A stretch of DNA of 64,000 bases. Origin: Mucilaginibacter sp. SMC90. Its GTDB lineage: Bacteria; Bacteroidota; Bacteroidia; Sphingobacteriales; Sphingobacteriaceae. The position numbers and the translations under genes are program-made. Position 1 is the first letter of the stretch; each line of letters opens with the position of its first letter. Where the stretch lies: assembly GCF_022811725.1 (NCBI RefSeq), contig NZ_CP094527.1:7564001-7628000 (forward strand). Reading direction: 5' to 3'. The notes beneath the pieces were generated by a model, which was given only the letters and a program-made list of their open reading frames with translations, was not told the DNA's origin and searched no databases. Of this stretch, positions 25,456-34,663 are shown piece after piece.

Positions 25456-25806
25456 TTATTTTATTAGTTTGTTATCCGAATCGGGGAATACCAAAATAGG
25501 CTGGTAATTACGGGCTTCTTCTCTCTCCATATATGCGTATGACATAATGATCACAATATCGCCTACCTGTGCCAGGCGGGCAGCCGATCCGTTAAGGCAT
25601 ATCGTACCTGTTCCGCGCTCGCCTTTGATAACATAGGTTTCAAAACGAGCACCATTGTTATTGTTCACTATCTGAACCTTCTCGTTGGGGATGATATCTG
25701 CCGCCTCAATCAGGTCTTCATCAATAGTGATACTGCCCACATAATTCAGCTCCGCCTGCGTTACCTTAACCCGGTGAATTTTGGACTTTAATATTTCAAT
25801 TATCAT
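25456..25806 (-). CDS. panD: Aspartate 1-decarboxylase
   Basis: PanD makes beta-alanine from aspartate for pantothenate synthesis. The 116-residue precursor has the conserved self-cleavage site Gly24-Ser25 in NYVGSITID, which generates the pyruvoyl group, and the conserved VQIVNNNNGARFETYVIKGERGTGTICLNGSAARLAQVGD block. Length and motifs are normal. panC lies 161 bases upstream on the same strand; the gap contains word repeats, so the two are not tightly coupled. Confidence 0.96.
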   Translation of the reverse strand: MIIEILKSKIHRVKVTQAELNYVGSITIDEDLIEAADIIPNEKVQIVNNNNGARFETYVIKGERGTGTICLNGSAARLAQVGDIVIIMSYAYMEREEARNYQPILVFPDSDNKLIK

Positions 25807-25842
25807 GGCGCAAAGTTAGGAATAAATAGGTCATGCGAACAA

Positions 25843-25965
25843 GTTCATAGTTGATGGTTCATGGTTCATGGCATTAAGTTTACAGTTAAATGGAAATTAA
25901 GCAGTTACAGCTCAAAGCCGAACAAAAACCAGGCCCAAACCACAAACTATGATCTATGAACCATT
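25843..25965. repeat. Short-word inverted repeat between panD and panC
   Basis: AGTTCATAGTTGATGGTTCATGG near 25842-25865 (a near-tandem TGGTTCATGG) has its complement near 25938-25963 (ACTATGATCTATGAACCA). The two flanks could pair over about 75 bases of loop. Confidence 0.45.
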
Positions 25966-25967
25966 GG

Positions 25968-26798
25968 CTAACCAATTAACACATTATCAATTAACCTTGT
26001 TTTACCTACACGTGCGGCAACAAGGGCAACAATACTTTCAGACTCGGGAGTAGCCGGGTGCAGCGTTTTGCCGTCGGCTATTTCAAAGTACTCCAGCTCA
26101 ACGCCTGGCTCATTACTTATCATTTGAGCTGCCTGCTGCTGCAGCGTGTCAATTTTATTAATATCAAAGTGTTCCTTAACCCAGTTAAGGGCCCTGGAAA
26201 GAATTAGCGAATGTTCTCTATCGTACGGCGTAAGGTGGATGTTTCTTGAGCTCATGGCCAGGCCGTCGGGCTCACGCTCAATGGGGCACATCACGATCTT
26301 AACAGGCATCTTCAATGCGTCGACCATTTTGCTGATCACCATAACCTGTTGATAATCCTTCTGACCAAAAAAGGCAATATCCGGCTTTACTATATTGAAC
26401 AGCTTATTTACCACCTGTGTAACCCCCTGGTAATGCCCCGGCCTGAATTTACCTTCAAGCAAGTGTTCCAGATCTCCCATATCAAAATGCCATTTCTCAT
26501 TATCAGCATACATCTCCGTAACCTGCGGATTAAACAAAATATCGCAGTTAACCTCTTCAAGCCGGCGGATATCATCTGTTATAGGGCGGGGGTATTTCTC
26601 AAGGTCTTTAGGATCATTAAACTGGGTAGGATTTACGAAGATACTGCAAACAACCTGGGTGCTTTGCTGCTTTGCCAGTTCAATTAAACCCAGGTGCCCT
26701 TTATGCAGTGCCCCCATGGTAGGTACAAAGCCAATTACTTTTACCGGCTTACGGTTAAAATAATCTGTTATCTCATTTTTAGTACTGAATATTTTCAA
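25968..26798 (-). CDS. panC: Pantothenate synthetase
   Basis: PanC ligates pantoate and beta-alanine using ATP. The conserved VPTMGALHKGHLGLI (nucleotide-binding HIGH-like) is near residue 25, followed by FVNPTQFNDPKDLEKYPR and the KMSKS-like MSSRNIHLT. I choose the TTG at 26798 (KIFSTKNEI) because the longer frame from the TTG at 26825 would start inside the promoter's -7 element at 26823-26830. Length from this start is 276 residues, typical. The gene is divergent from the GT5 gene. Confidence 0.94.
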   Translation of the reverse strand: MKIFSTKNEITDYFNRKPVKVIGFVPTMGALHKGHLGLIELAKQQSTQVVCSIFVNPTQFNDPKDLEKYPRPITDDIRRLEEVNCDILFNPQVTEMYADNEKWHFDMGDLEHLLEGKFRPGHYQGVTQVVNKLFNIVKPDIAFFGQKDYQQVMVISKMVDALKMPVKIVMCPIEREPDGLAMSSRNIHLTPYDREHSLILSRALNWVKEHFDINKIDTLQQQAAQMISNEPGVELEYFEIADGKTLHPATPESESIVALVAARVGKTRLIDNVLIG

Positions 26799-26822
26799 CG
26801 TAATAGGTGTTACAAAATTTGG

Positions 26823-26855
26823 CAAAGGTGTACAATTGCTTAAAAATAACCAAAA
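26823..26855 (-). promoter_or_regulatory. panC promoter
   Basis: On the minus strand TTTTG (26851-26855) is followed after 20 bp by CACCTTTG (26823-26830), the Bacteroidota -33/-7 arrangement. Only the first T of TANNTTTG is replaced by C, as in one rRNA promoter here. It places transcription start near 26816, just before the TTG start codon at 26798. Confidence 0.7.
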
Positions 26856-26872
26856 GTTACTTGCATAATTCG

Positions 26873-26903
26873 TTGGCAGTTTATATAATATTAGTTATAT
26901 TTG
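26873..26903 (+). promoter_or_regulatory. Promoter of the GT5-domain gene
   Basis: TTG at 26873-26875, 20 bp spacer, then TATATTTG at 26896-26903, a full TANNTTTG match. It is about 50 bases upstream of the start codon and back-to-back with the panC promoter. Confidence 0.75.
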
Positions 26904-26951
26904 CAAACTCAAATTTTTTGACTTCTTTACATTTTAAATACTGATTTAGTG

Positions 26952-27776
26952 ATGGGTAAATCTAAGCTTTTGTTTATAACTCATGAAATGTCCCCTTTCC
27001 TTGAACTCACAAAAATTGCTGAAATAACACGCCAACTTCCGCAGGCTATGCAGGAGAAAGGTTACGAAATCCGTATCCTTATGCCGCGTTTCGGCAACAT
27101 CAATGAGCGCAGGAACAGACTTCATGAAGTGATCCGGTTATCAGGTATGAATATTATTATCGACGATAATGATAACCCGCTGATCATCAAAGTAGCATCT
27201 ATCCCGGCGGCGCGTATGCAGGTGTATTTTTTGGATAATGAAGAATATTTTCAGCGTAAACATGTATTTGCAGACAAAGACGGTAAATTTTACGCCGACA
27301 ATGACGAGCGCATGATTTTCTTTTGCAAAGGCGCGTTGGAAACTGTTAAAAAATTAGGCTGGGCACCGGATGTTATCCATTGCCATGGCTGGATGAGCGC
27401 CCTTGTACCGGCTTATCTGAAAACAACTTACAAAGACGATCCTACATTTAAGCACTCTAAAATCATTTACTCTATTTACGAAAATGATTTTAAAGAGAAA
27501 TTACATAATGACTTCACTACAAAAGCCATTATGAGCAACATGAATGAGAAACATGTGGAACCTTACAAAGGCGGCACTAATTCAGCGTTATACGCAGGTG
27601 CAATTCACTACTCAGACGGCATTGTTTTAGGCAGCCCTGATATTGATGCAGATGTGTTAAATAATGTTAAAAACAGCAATAAATCGGTTTTAGAATTTGA
27701 TTCTACCGCAGATTTCGAAAATTATTACAATTTTTACGACGAAATTACCAACGACGAATTGGTGGATGTTGCATAA
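26952..27776 (+). CDS. Glycogen/starch synthase N-terminal (GT5) domain protein
   Basis: I take the ATG at 26952 (MGKSKLLFITHEMSPFLE); the frame also has a GTG one codon before. The 274 residues correspond to the N-terminal Rossmann domain of glycogen synthase (GT5): ITHEMSPF, QAMQEKGYEIRILMPRFG, and the CHGWMSALVP motif near residue 147. The C-terminal ADP-glucose-binding GT1 domain is absent, so it is about half the usual enzyme, a known stand-alone form in Bacteroidota whose function is not established. It lies next to panC and is followed after 15 bases by the DUF4270 gene. Confidence 0.9.
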   Translation: MGKSKLLFITHEMSPFLELTKIAEITRQLPQAMQEKGYEIRILMPRFGNINERRNRLHEVIRLSGMNIIIDDNDNPLIIKVASIPAARMQVYFLDNEEYFQRKHVFADKDGKFYADNDERMIFFCKGALETVKKLGWAPDVIHCHGWMSALVPAYLKTTYKDDPTFKHSKIIYSIYENDFKEKLHNDFTTKAIMSNMNEKHVEPYKGGTNSALYAGAIHYSDGIVLGSPDIDADVLNNVKNSNKSVLEFDSTADFENYYNFYDEITNDELVDVA

Positions 27777-27791
27777 GACTTAATATTATAT

Positions 27792-29195
27792 ATGAAATTT
27801 TTCCGATTAGACTTATTGACCCTGTTAATAAGTCTTTTTATTTTGAATAGTTGTAAACGCCAGGATGGTATTGGTTTGGGCGTCAATGATCAAAACGAGA
27901 TCAATGGCAGCCTGATAGTTGATACCAACATTGTTATCAATACCGTTCTTGATGATACAGCGGCCACATCCGGTATGACCAGGACACCGCTTGCCAATTT
28001 TTCCGACCCTGTATTCGGCACAACAAAAAGTATAGTTGCTTTAGGTGTTAACCTTCCAAACAGCGCTGCATATACAGTTCCTGCAGGTACGCTGACAATT
28101 GACTCCGCGGTACTTGTGCTTAAGTATTCTGATGGCTTTTATGGCGATTCGCTGGCTTCACGTTATAAAATAAACGTTTATCAGCTTCAAAAAAAGATAG
28201 AAAACAAAACCTATTACAGCAACAACCACTGGGATGCCGACCTGAGCGCTTTGCTCGGTTCAAAAACTTTCACTGCCCGTACGCATGACAGTATAACTAT
28301 AACCCGTATCCGTACAGATACGTTAGATACTGTTCAGCGTGTTGCACCACAACTGCGTGTACCACTTAGTAAAGCCTTTATCTATAACAACCTGTTTAAT
28401 GCAAGCGGTACAATACTTGCATCGCCAACAACGTTTCAAAGCACTGTGAAAGGCCTCTATCTTTCATTGGAAAAGGCACAAGCCAGCGATCCAGGCGGTA
28501 TTTTACAACTTGACCTTGGCGCATCACAAATTGATGTATTTTACAAGGTTGTTACCGCTGCTACCAGTACAACAACGAGTACTATAGATACGGCATCTGT
28601 AACGCTGCCATTCTTTAACCGAGCGGCCGAAGTCACGCATACTTACAGTACAACCGTTCAGGCTGCGCTTAATAATACAACAACATCGCAAAATACGGTT
28701 TACCTCCAGGGCCTTGCGGGCTTAAGGGCCAAACTTAGTTTCCCTGGCCTGGATAAACTTGTTGACTCATCAGTAGTTTTAAACCGTGCCGAAATTGTGA
28801 TAACCCCGCGCGCAGGATCGGGCGTACCTTATGCTCCTTTGCCTAAACTAACCATGTACAAACTGGATGTGGCCAAACAAAGGGCGTTGATACAGGATGC
28901 TAACGGAAGCGACCCACGTTCGCAAACAAGCTTATTTGGCGGCCGTTATGACCGTACCAAAAAAGAATATCATTTCCTGGTTACCGCTTTCGTGCAGGAC
29001 CTGATCCGTAAAAAAACAATTGATTACGGTACTTATATTGCCCCGGTTGATACCACCCTTATTAATACCACAACAGGTATTGATGTGGCACCAACAACAC
29101 AAACTGCCGCACGTGCCGTAATAGTCGGTAGCGATAAAGCAACTCCGGGTTATAGCATCCGTATGAATATCATTTACACCAAAATCCGTAAGTAA
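27792..29195 (+). CDS. DUF4270 lipoprotein
   Basis: A 467-residue surface lipoprotein (LLISLFILNSC, Cys21). The mature chain shows the DUF4270 pattern: FSDPVFGTTKSIVALGVNLPN near 80, LTIDSAVLVLKYSDGFYGDS near 105, and GLYLSLEKA, then a second beta-rich half ending VPYAPLPKLTMYKLD. This family is common in Bacteroidota and usually lies beside the GT5 gene, as here (15-base gap). The role is unknown; a surface adhesin or envelope scaffold is a guess. A terminator follows. Confidence 0.9.
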   Translation: MKFFRLDLLTLLISLFILNSCKRQDGIGLGVNDQNEINGSLIVDTNIVINTVLDDTAATSGMTRTPLANFSDPVFGTTKSIVALGVNLPNSAAYTVPAGTLTIDSAVLVLKYSDGFYGDSLASRYKINVYQLQKKIENKTYYSNNHWDADLSALLGSKTFTARTHDSITITRIRTDTLDTVQRVAPQLRVPLSKAFIYNNLFNASGTILASPTTFQSTVKGLYLSLEKAQASDPGGILQLDLGASQIDVFYKVVTAATSTTTSTIDTASVTLPFFNRAAEVTHTYSTTVQAALNNTTTSQNTVYLQGLAGLRAKLSFPGLDKLVDSSVVLNRAEIVITPRAGSGVPYAPLPKLTMYKLDVAKQRALIQDANGSDPRSQTSLFGGRYDRTKKEYHFLVTAFVQDLIRKKTIDYGTYIAPVDTTLINTTTGIDVAPTTQTAARAVIVGSDKATPGYSIRMNIIYTKIRK

Positions 29196-29218
29196 GATAT
29201 CCCTTAATAACCATAAAG

Positions 29219-29241
29219 AATCCCCGCTTAGGGGATTTTTT
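29219..29241 (+). terminator. Terminator after the DUF4270 gene
   Basis: AATCCCC at 29219-29225 pairs with GGGGATT at 29231-29237 around GCTTA, followed by a T-run, 24 bases after the stop codon. Confidence 0.85.
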
Positions 29242-29385
29242 ATTTAAGGAAAACTCACTTCTTAAAATACTTTTTTAAGTATTTAGAAACTTCCTCTTTT
29301 TCAAAAAAAATCAAAATAATTATTGCCGATATGTGTTATATAGCTGTTTATTTTGCAGCGTTTAACATTTATACTTGATTATTTT

Positions 29386-31221
29386 ATGTGTGGAATTGTT
29401 GGTTATATAGGATTTAGGGACGCTTATCCCATCGTTATAAAAGGGCTGCACAGGCTCGAATACCGGGGCTATGACAGCGCCGGTGTTGCCCTGCTTGATC
29501 ACGACCTTAAGGTTTATAAAAAGGCTGGGAAGGTTGAAGACCTCGAAAACTTTGTAAAGGGCGTCGACCTTAAAGGATCAGTTGGCATGGGGCACACCCG
29601 CTGGGCAACCCACGGCGAACCGAGTGACCGTAACTCGCACCCGCACTCGTCAGGCAACCGGAAACTCACCATCATCCATAACGGCATTATCGAAAACTAT
29701 GGGGTGATCAAAGAAACCCTTATAGCAAAAGGCCATGTTTTTAAAAGCGATACTGATACCGAGGTTTTAATACACCTTATTGAAGATATTCAAAATGCAA
29801 CCGGCCTTGATTTGAAAGATGCCGTACGTGTAGCTTTAAATAAGGTAATAGGTGCCTATGCTATTGTGATCATGAGTGCCGATGAGCCCGATATGCTGAT
29901 TGCAGCCCGTAAAGGCAGCCCAATGGTGATTGGTGTAGGTAAAGGTGAATACTTCATAGCATCAGATGCTACACCTATTGTGGAGTACACCAAAAACGTG
30001 ATCTATCTTAACGATAACGAAATTGCCTACGTACATCGCGACAGCCTGTTGGTAAAAAATATCGACAACTCGGTACAAACACCCTATATCCAGGAGCTCG
30101 ATTTAAAGCTCGAAATGCTGGAAAAAGGCGGCTACGATCATTTCATGATGAAGGAGATCTATGAGCAGCCCCGTTCTATCCGCGATTGCCTGCGCGGCCG
30201 TATTTACCCGCAGCAGGGCAAAGTTCAGTTGGGTGGTATAAAGGAATATACCGAGAAGCTTAAAAACGTGGACAGGATCATTATTGTGGCCTGTGGTACC
30301 TCCTGGCATGCAGGCCTTGTAGGCGAATATTTAATTGAGGAATACGCACGCGTACCGGTAGAAGTAGAATATGCCTCCGAGTTCAGGTACCGCAACCCTA
30401 TCATTACAGAAAAAGACCTGGTAATAGCTATATCCCAATCGGGTGAAACTGCCGATACTATGGCAGCCATTGAATTAGCTAAGGAAAAAGGCGCTACCAT
30501 CTTCGGTATTTGTAATGTGGTTGGTGCGTCAATCCCTCGTTTAACCCATGCCGGTGTTTATACCCATGCCGGCCCTGAGATTGGTGTTGCATCAACCAAG
30601 GCCTTTACTGCCCAGGTAAGCGTATTGACGCTGATTGCATTTTACATAGCCCAGCAGCGCGGTAAAATTACCCAAAGCAAAATGGTTGAATATTTAACCG
30701 GCTTAAATGAAATTCCGAACCTGGTACAGGAAGCCTTGAAAACTAATGATCATATCAAGGAAATTGCAGCACGCTTTAAAGATTCGACCAATTGTTTGTT
30801 CCTGGGTAGAGGTAGTTCCTTCCCGGTGGCACTGGAAGGCGCTTTAAAGCTCAAGGAGATCTCATACATACACGCGGAAGGCTATCCGGCTGCTGAAATG
30901 AAACACGGCCCTATCGCTTTAATTGACGATGAAATGCCGGTAGTGTTCATCGCAACCAAACATTCATCGTACGAAAAAGTGATCAGCAATATCCAGGAAG
31001 TGAAGGCGCGAAAGGGGCACGTAATTGCCATTGTTACCGAAGGCGATACCGAAGTGAAAGGCATGGCCGATTATGTGATTGAGATTCCGCAAACTAACGA
31101 AGCATTTGTACCGCTGGTTGCAACTATCCCGCTGCAATTGCTGGCTTATCATATAGCGGTTATGCGCGGTTGTAATGTTGATCAGCCACGTAACCTGGCA
31201 AAGTCGGTTACGGTTGAATAA
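29386..31221 (+). CDS. glmS: Glutamine-fructose-6-phosphate aminotransferase (isomerizing)
   Basis: GlmS makes glucosamine-6-phosphate, the first committed step toward UDP-GlcNAc for peptidoglycan and LPS. I choose ATG 29386 because the enzyme needs Cys right after Met: MCGIVGYIG. Earlier in-frame TTG codons would add a wrong N-terminus. The glutaminase domain (RGYDSAGVA, GHTRWATHG) and two SIS domains (ACGTSWHAG, SQSGETADT, LGRGSSFPVALEGALKLKE) follow; the C-terminus DQPRNLAKSVTVE is diagnostic. Length of 611 is normal. No glmS ribozyme is visible upstream. Confidence 0.97.
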   Translation: MCGIVGYIGFRDAYPIVIKGLHRLEYRGYDSAGVALLDHDLKVYKKAGKVEDLENFVKGVDLKGSVGMGHTRWATHGEPSDRNSHPHSSGNRKLTIIHNGIIENYGVIKETLIAKGHVFKSDTDTEVLIHLIEDIQNATGLDLKDAVRVALNKVIGAYAIVIMSADEPDMLIAARKGSPMVIGVGKGEYFIASDATPIVEYTKNVIYLNDNEIAYVHRDSLLVKNIDNSVQTPYIQELDLKLEMLEKGGYDHFMMKEIYEQPRSIRDCLRGRIYPQQGKVQLGGIKEYTEKLKNVDRIIIVACGTSWHAGLVGEYLIEEYARVPVEVEYASEFRYRNPIITEKDLVIAISQSGETADTMAAIELAKEKGATIFGICNVVGASIPRLTHAGVYTHAGPEIGVASTKAFTAQVSVLTLIAFYIAQQRGKITQSKMVEYLTGLNEIPNLVQEALKTNDHIKEIAARFKDSTNCLFLGRGSSFPVALEGALKLKEISYIHAEGYPAAEMKHGPIALIDDEMPVVFIATKHSSYEKVISNIQEVKARKGHVIAIVTEGDTEVKGMADYVIEIPQTNEAFVPLVATIPLQLLAYHIAVMRGCNVDQPRNLAKSVTVE

Positions 31222-31251
31222 GCATTTTCGACGCGAAAATCTATTTTTACG

Positions 31252-31280
31252 AACCCCTGCCCGCAACGGCAGGGGTTTTG
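31252..31280 (+). terminator. Terminator of glmS
   Basis: AACCCCTGCC at 31252-31261 pairs with GGCAGGGGTT at 31268-31277, followed by TTTG. A smaller hairpin (TTTTCG/CGAAAA, 31226-31240) lies just before it. Confidence 0.9.
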
Positions 31281-31311
31281 CTATTTTTGGGGAAAACAAA
31301 TACCTGCACCT

Positions 31312-32085
31312 ATGAGTTTTGAAATTTTTGAACAAGCCGAATCCTGGGTCTCGCTTATAACACTTACCCTGTTAGAGATCGTTTTAGGTATCGATAATAT
31401 TGTGTTTATCTCCATTCTATCTGATAAACTCCCGGCCAATCAACAAAGCCGCGGCCGGCGGATAGGATTGGGCATGGCCATGATCACCCGTATACTGCTG
31501 CTGCTATCTATCAGCTGGGTAATGACGCTTACTGCCCCTTTGTTTAACCTGTCCTCCATTTTTAGCATTACCGATGCCGGTTGGGTTGAAAAACTGGCTA
31601 TCTCGGGCAGGGATCTTATCCTCATTATTGGCGGACTGTTCTTGATTTATAAAAGCACCGCCGAAATCCATCATAAAATAGAAGGCGACGAAGAAAATGA
31701 AGGCTCCGTTAAAAAGCACTCGTTTTGGGGTACCATATTGCAGATCATGCTGCTGGATATCGTTTTCTCGCTCGATTCGGTGATCACTGCCGTAGGGATG
31801 GCGAGCCATGTAGAGATCATGATCCTGGCAGTTGTTATCGCCGTTGGCATTATGATGTGGGCCTCAAACGGCGTAGCATCATTTGTAAACAAGCATCCAA
31901 CGGTAAAAATGCTGGCGCTATCGTTCTTATTACTGATAGGTGTTTCGCTATTGGCCGAAGCCTTTGAACAGCATATCCCTAAAGGGTATATCTATTTCGC
32001 TATGGCTTTCTCTGTTTTGGTAGAGATGCTAAATTTAAAAATGAAAGCGAATAAGGGTAAGAAAGTGGTGAGCAAAAGGAATTAA
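31312..32085 (+). CDS. TerC-family integral membrane protein
   Basis: A 257-residue membrane protein of the TerC/Alx family, proposed to export metals such as manganese. Family acidic motifs in the membrane segments are present: LLEIVLGIDNIVFISIL near residue 20 and MLLDIVFSLDSVITAVG near 145. About seven transmembrane stretches are visible (also LILIIGGLFLIY, MILAVVIAVGIMMW, MLALSFLLLIGVSLL). The -7-like TATTTTTG at 31282-31289 is 23 bases before the start codon, so it may have its own promoter after the glmS terminator. No riboswitch (yybP-like) is evident. Confidence 0.92.
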   Translation: MSFEIFEQAESWVSLITLTLLEIVLGIDNIVFISILSDKLPANQQSRGRRIGLGMAMITRILLLLSISWVMTLTAPLFNLSSIFSITDAGWVEKLAISGRDLILIIGGLFLIYKSTAEIHHKIEGDEENEGSVKKHSFWGTILQIMLLDIVFSLDSVITAVGMASHVEIMILAVVIAVGIMMWASNGVASFVNKHPTVKMLALSFLLLIGVSLLAEAFEQHIPKGYIYFAMAFSVLVEMLNLKMKANKGKKVVSKRN

Positions 32086-32106
32086 AAAATATAAGCTATA
32101 AAAAAA

Positions 32107-32190
32107 CCGTCATTGCGAGGTACGAAGCAATCGCGAACTATACAGATCGGATCTGCTTATTGGGGATTGCTTCGTTCCTCGCAATGACGG
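32107..32190. repeat. Inverted-repeat element of the CGTCATTGCGAGG type
   Basis: CCGTCATTGCGAGG, then TACGAAGCAATC (32107-32132), pairs with GATTGCTTCG, then TTCCTCGCAATGACGG (32165-32190); 26 bp with one mismatch. The 32-base centre has its own small hairpin (CAGATCGGATCTG). This sequence type is widespread in bacterial genomes as a non-autonomous mobile or REP-like element. It lies between convergent genes and can also end both transcripts. Confidence 0.9.
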
Positions 32191-32245
32191 TCTATAAATT
32201 GTTGGCCAATAAATTAAGCTAATGACCCAATTATTCAAATGGCCA

Positions 32246-34663
32246 TTAAAGGGCTACCGCCACCGCTTTCCCGCTATACTTAACCACCTTATCAGCCTTA
32301 GCCGTTAAAGCCACATCCGAACCATGTGCGCCTTTAACCAATACCACATTAAACGTGCGGTTCTTTAACTGACCCGGGAAATGGCCTTTGGTATCCGAAA
32401 TGCTTAGTTTATGTGTTTTATCATTCCAGTTTAGTGTAAACGTAGCTGACTGCCCTTTTTCATAGTTATAGTTATCGTTCTCATCCTCGTAAAACTTGAA
32501 TGAGGCGTCGGCACCTGGGTAAATACGCAGTTCGATATTGCTGTTTGGCTTTTCGGTTGCGTATTCAACATCCGGCCCCATTGGTATAATTGAGCCTGCT
32601 TTTACATAAAGTGGCAAGATCTCGATAGGTGCAGCAGCACTGATGGTTTGGCCACCGTCAAGTAATTCACCTGTCCAAAAGTTATACCATTTGCTGGCGG
32701 CAGGCAGGTAAACCTGGCGCGCTTTGGCTTTCCTGTCGGCATCTGATGATGTATACAGTTGTTCGGTAACCGGATTTACCATAAAAGCAGGGCCAAACAT
32801 GTATTGATCAGGGATGCCGTAAACTTTAGCGTCATTGCGATAATCAAAAGCCAGTGAACGCATAATAGTGTAATTATCGTTGGTAACACTACCAGCTAAT
32901 GAATAAATGTATGGCATCAGGCGGTACCGAAGCTTATCAAAATTCAACAGGATCGACCTCGTATCCTCATCCCAGTTTTTGCTAAAGATGGCACGTTCAC
33001 CTTTTCCGTGGATCCTGAAGATAGGGCAAAACGTACCGAACTGGAACCAGCGGGTAAATAGCTCGCGTTTGTCAGGCTGCGACCAATCAGCAGGTTTCCA
33101 GTGATAATGATAACCGCCAATATCTGATGTCCAGTAAGGAATTCCCGATGTACACGCATTAATGCCTTGCGGTACCTGATCTTTAAAATCATGAAAAGTA
33201 CATTCAATATCGCTCGACCATAATGTAGATGCATTACGCTGTTCGCCCGCAAACGACTGCCTTACCAAAAAGAAAGCCCGCTTGCCTGGGATATCCCTTC
33301 GCCAGCCTTCGTATACACCTTTGGTATGCTGCAATGAGTATGTATTGAAGTAGTCAATGCCTTTACCAATGGCAAAATTACTTTGACGACGGGCGTCAAG
33401 TAAAGCACCGTTGTCGGGCTCGCACTGGTCAATCCACCAGGCATCCCAGCCATAACGCTTAATGAGGCTGTCGCGTGCCTGGTCCCAGTAAAGTTCCCGA
33501 GCTTTAGGGTTGTGGGCATCGTAATAAGTATCAAATGTATGGGTAACCACGTTGTCCCAGGTGATATCGGTTAAGCCGCCCATTTTGTCCAGTGCATCAT
33601 AGTTAGGTGTACCTTTTCCAAACACCGGCCAAATGGAGATCATCGCATGAATGTTTGCCTGGTGCAAAGCATCAACTAATTGTTGCGGATGCGGGTAACG
33701 CTCCGGTTTCATCACATGCGAGCCTATTGGCAAAGGGTCCCAATAGTACCAGTCCTGCACAATCACATCCACCGGAATATGGTTATTGCGGTAATTATCT
33801 TTTACTGTCAGGATTTCATCCTCACTCATGTACCTGTCCTGCGATTGAAACAAGCCATAAGCCCATTTACCAAACATCGGTGCTTTACCTGTAGCGGTAC
33901 GGTACAGATCGATAATATGATCAAAACTTGGCCCGTAGAAAAAGAAGTAGTCAACCTGTTTACCGCTTTCAGATACGTATTTGAATTTGGTATTGTCGGC
34001 CTCTGCGCCATAAAAATTACTGGCCGAATAATTGTCCCACATTAAGCCATAGCCTTTGGTTGACAACAGCACAGGAATAGCGCCGGTAAGATATTTTATA
34101 GCGAGGTCCTGGTTACGGCCTTTGTAATTGATAGACATAGAATCCAACGGGTGACAGCCCAAACCAAATAAAGCCTCATCCTTTGGCGACGTAAATTGCG
34201 TAGTAACGTTATAGGTATTGATTCCTGCAATAGTAGCCGGAACCATAGATTTATTTTCACTGTCTTCTGCAGTGATCACATTACCTTTCAAATCAGTGTA
34301 GGTGATTGCATTTGTAGCTTTATTCAGTTTAATTTTCAGCTTTGCGGTTGTAATAACCACCGTGGTTTTACTATCCGAAACCTGGTAAACCGGATGTTGC
34401 AGCCATTTATTGTTGACCACGAGCGATGTCTTGTTTTCAAAAGCATCAAATATGGTGTATTTAACTTCGATAATATCATCCTTGCGAATGAGCACTTTCA
34501 TCAGCCCCTTATCGAGCGTAAAAGTAACGCCGTCGGCGGCCTTCTTAAATGATTTGATAACTGCCATAGCCGGCATAGTTGCCATACCGGATATAAGCAA
34601 AATGGCTAACGCAATCGATTGCTTTACTATTGAGCTTTTGTGAGATAATTGTTTAAACGTCAT
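32246..34663 (-). CDS. GH31 family glycosidase (alpha-glucosidase/alpha-xylosidase-like)
   Basis: An exported family-31 retaining glycosidase. I prefer the ATG at 34663 (MTFKQLSHK) over a GTG three codons upstream. A signal peptide (SIALAILLISGMATMPAMA) precedes a beta-sandwich N-domain. The catalytic barrel has the nucleophile Asp412 in WWIDQCEPD and the acid/base Asp485 in STLWSSDIE; a DUF5110-type C-domain is indicated by YVKAGSIIPMGP and RIYPGADASFKFYEDENDNYNYEKG. WWIDQCEPD rather than the WIDMNE of maltases points to alpha-xylosidase or related specificity, but substrate is uncertain. It stands alone. Confidence 0.93.
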   Translation of the reverse strand: MTFKQLSHKSSIVKQSIALAILLISGMATMPAMAVIKSFKKAADGVTFTLDKGLMKVLIRKDDIIEVKYTIFDAFENKTSLVVNNKWLQHPVYQVSDSKTTVVITTAKLKIKLNKATNAITYTDLKGNVITAEDSENKSMVPATIAGINTYNVTTQFTSPKDEALFGLGCHPLDSMSINYKGRNQDLAIKYLTGAIPVLLSTKGYGLMWDNYSASNFYGAEADNTKFKYVSESGKQVDYFFFYGPSFDHIIDLYRTATGKAPMFGKWAYGLFQSQDRYMSEDEILTVKDNYRNNHIPVDVIVQDWYYWDPLPIGSHVMKPERYPHPQQLVDALHQANIHAMISIWPVFGKGTPNYDALDKMGGLTDITWDNVVTHTFDTYYDAHNPKARELYWDQARDSLIKRYGWDAWWIDQCEPDNGALLDARRQSNFAIGKGIDYFNTYSLQHTKGVYEGWRRDIPGKRAFFLVRQSFAGEQRNASTLWSSDIECTFHDFKDQVPQGINACTSGIPYWTSDIGGYHYHWKPADWSQPDKRELFTRWFQFGTFCPIFRIHGKGERAIFSKNWDEDTRSILLNFDKLRYRLMPYIYSLAGSVTNDNYTIMRSLAFDYRNDAKVYGIPDQYMFGPAFMVNPVTEQLYTSSDADRKAKARQVYLPAASKWYNFWTGELLDGGQTISAAAPIEILPLYVKAGSIIPMGPDVEYATEKPNSNIELRIYPGADASFKFYEDENDNYNYEKGQSATFTLNWNDKTHKLSISDTKGHFPGQLKNRTFNVVLVKGAHGSDVALTAKADKVVKYSGKAVAVAL

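Noticed and set aside
29242..29385. glmS ribozyme/riboswitch
   Set aside because: No conserved glmS ribozyme core could be recognised; the leader is short and AT-rich, and the ribozyme is mainly known from Firmicutes.
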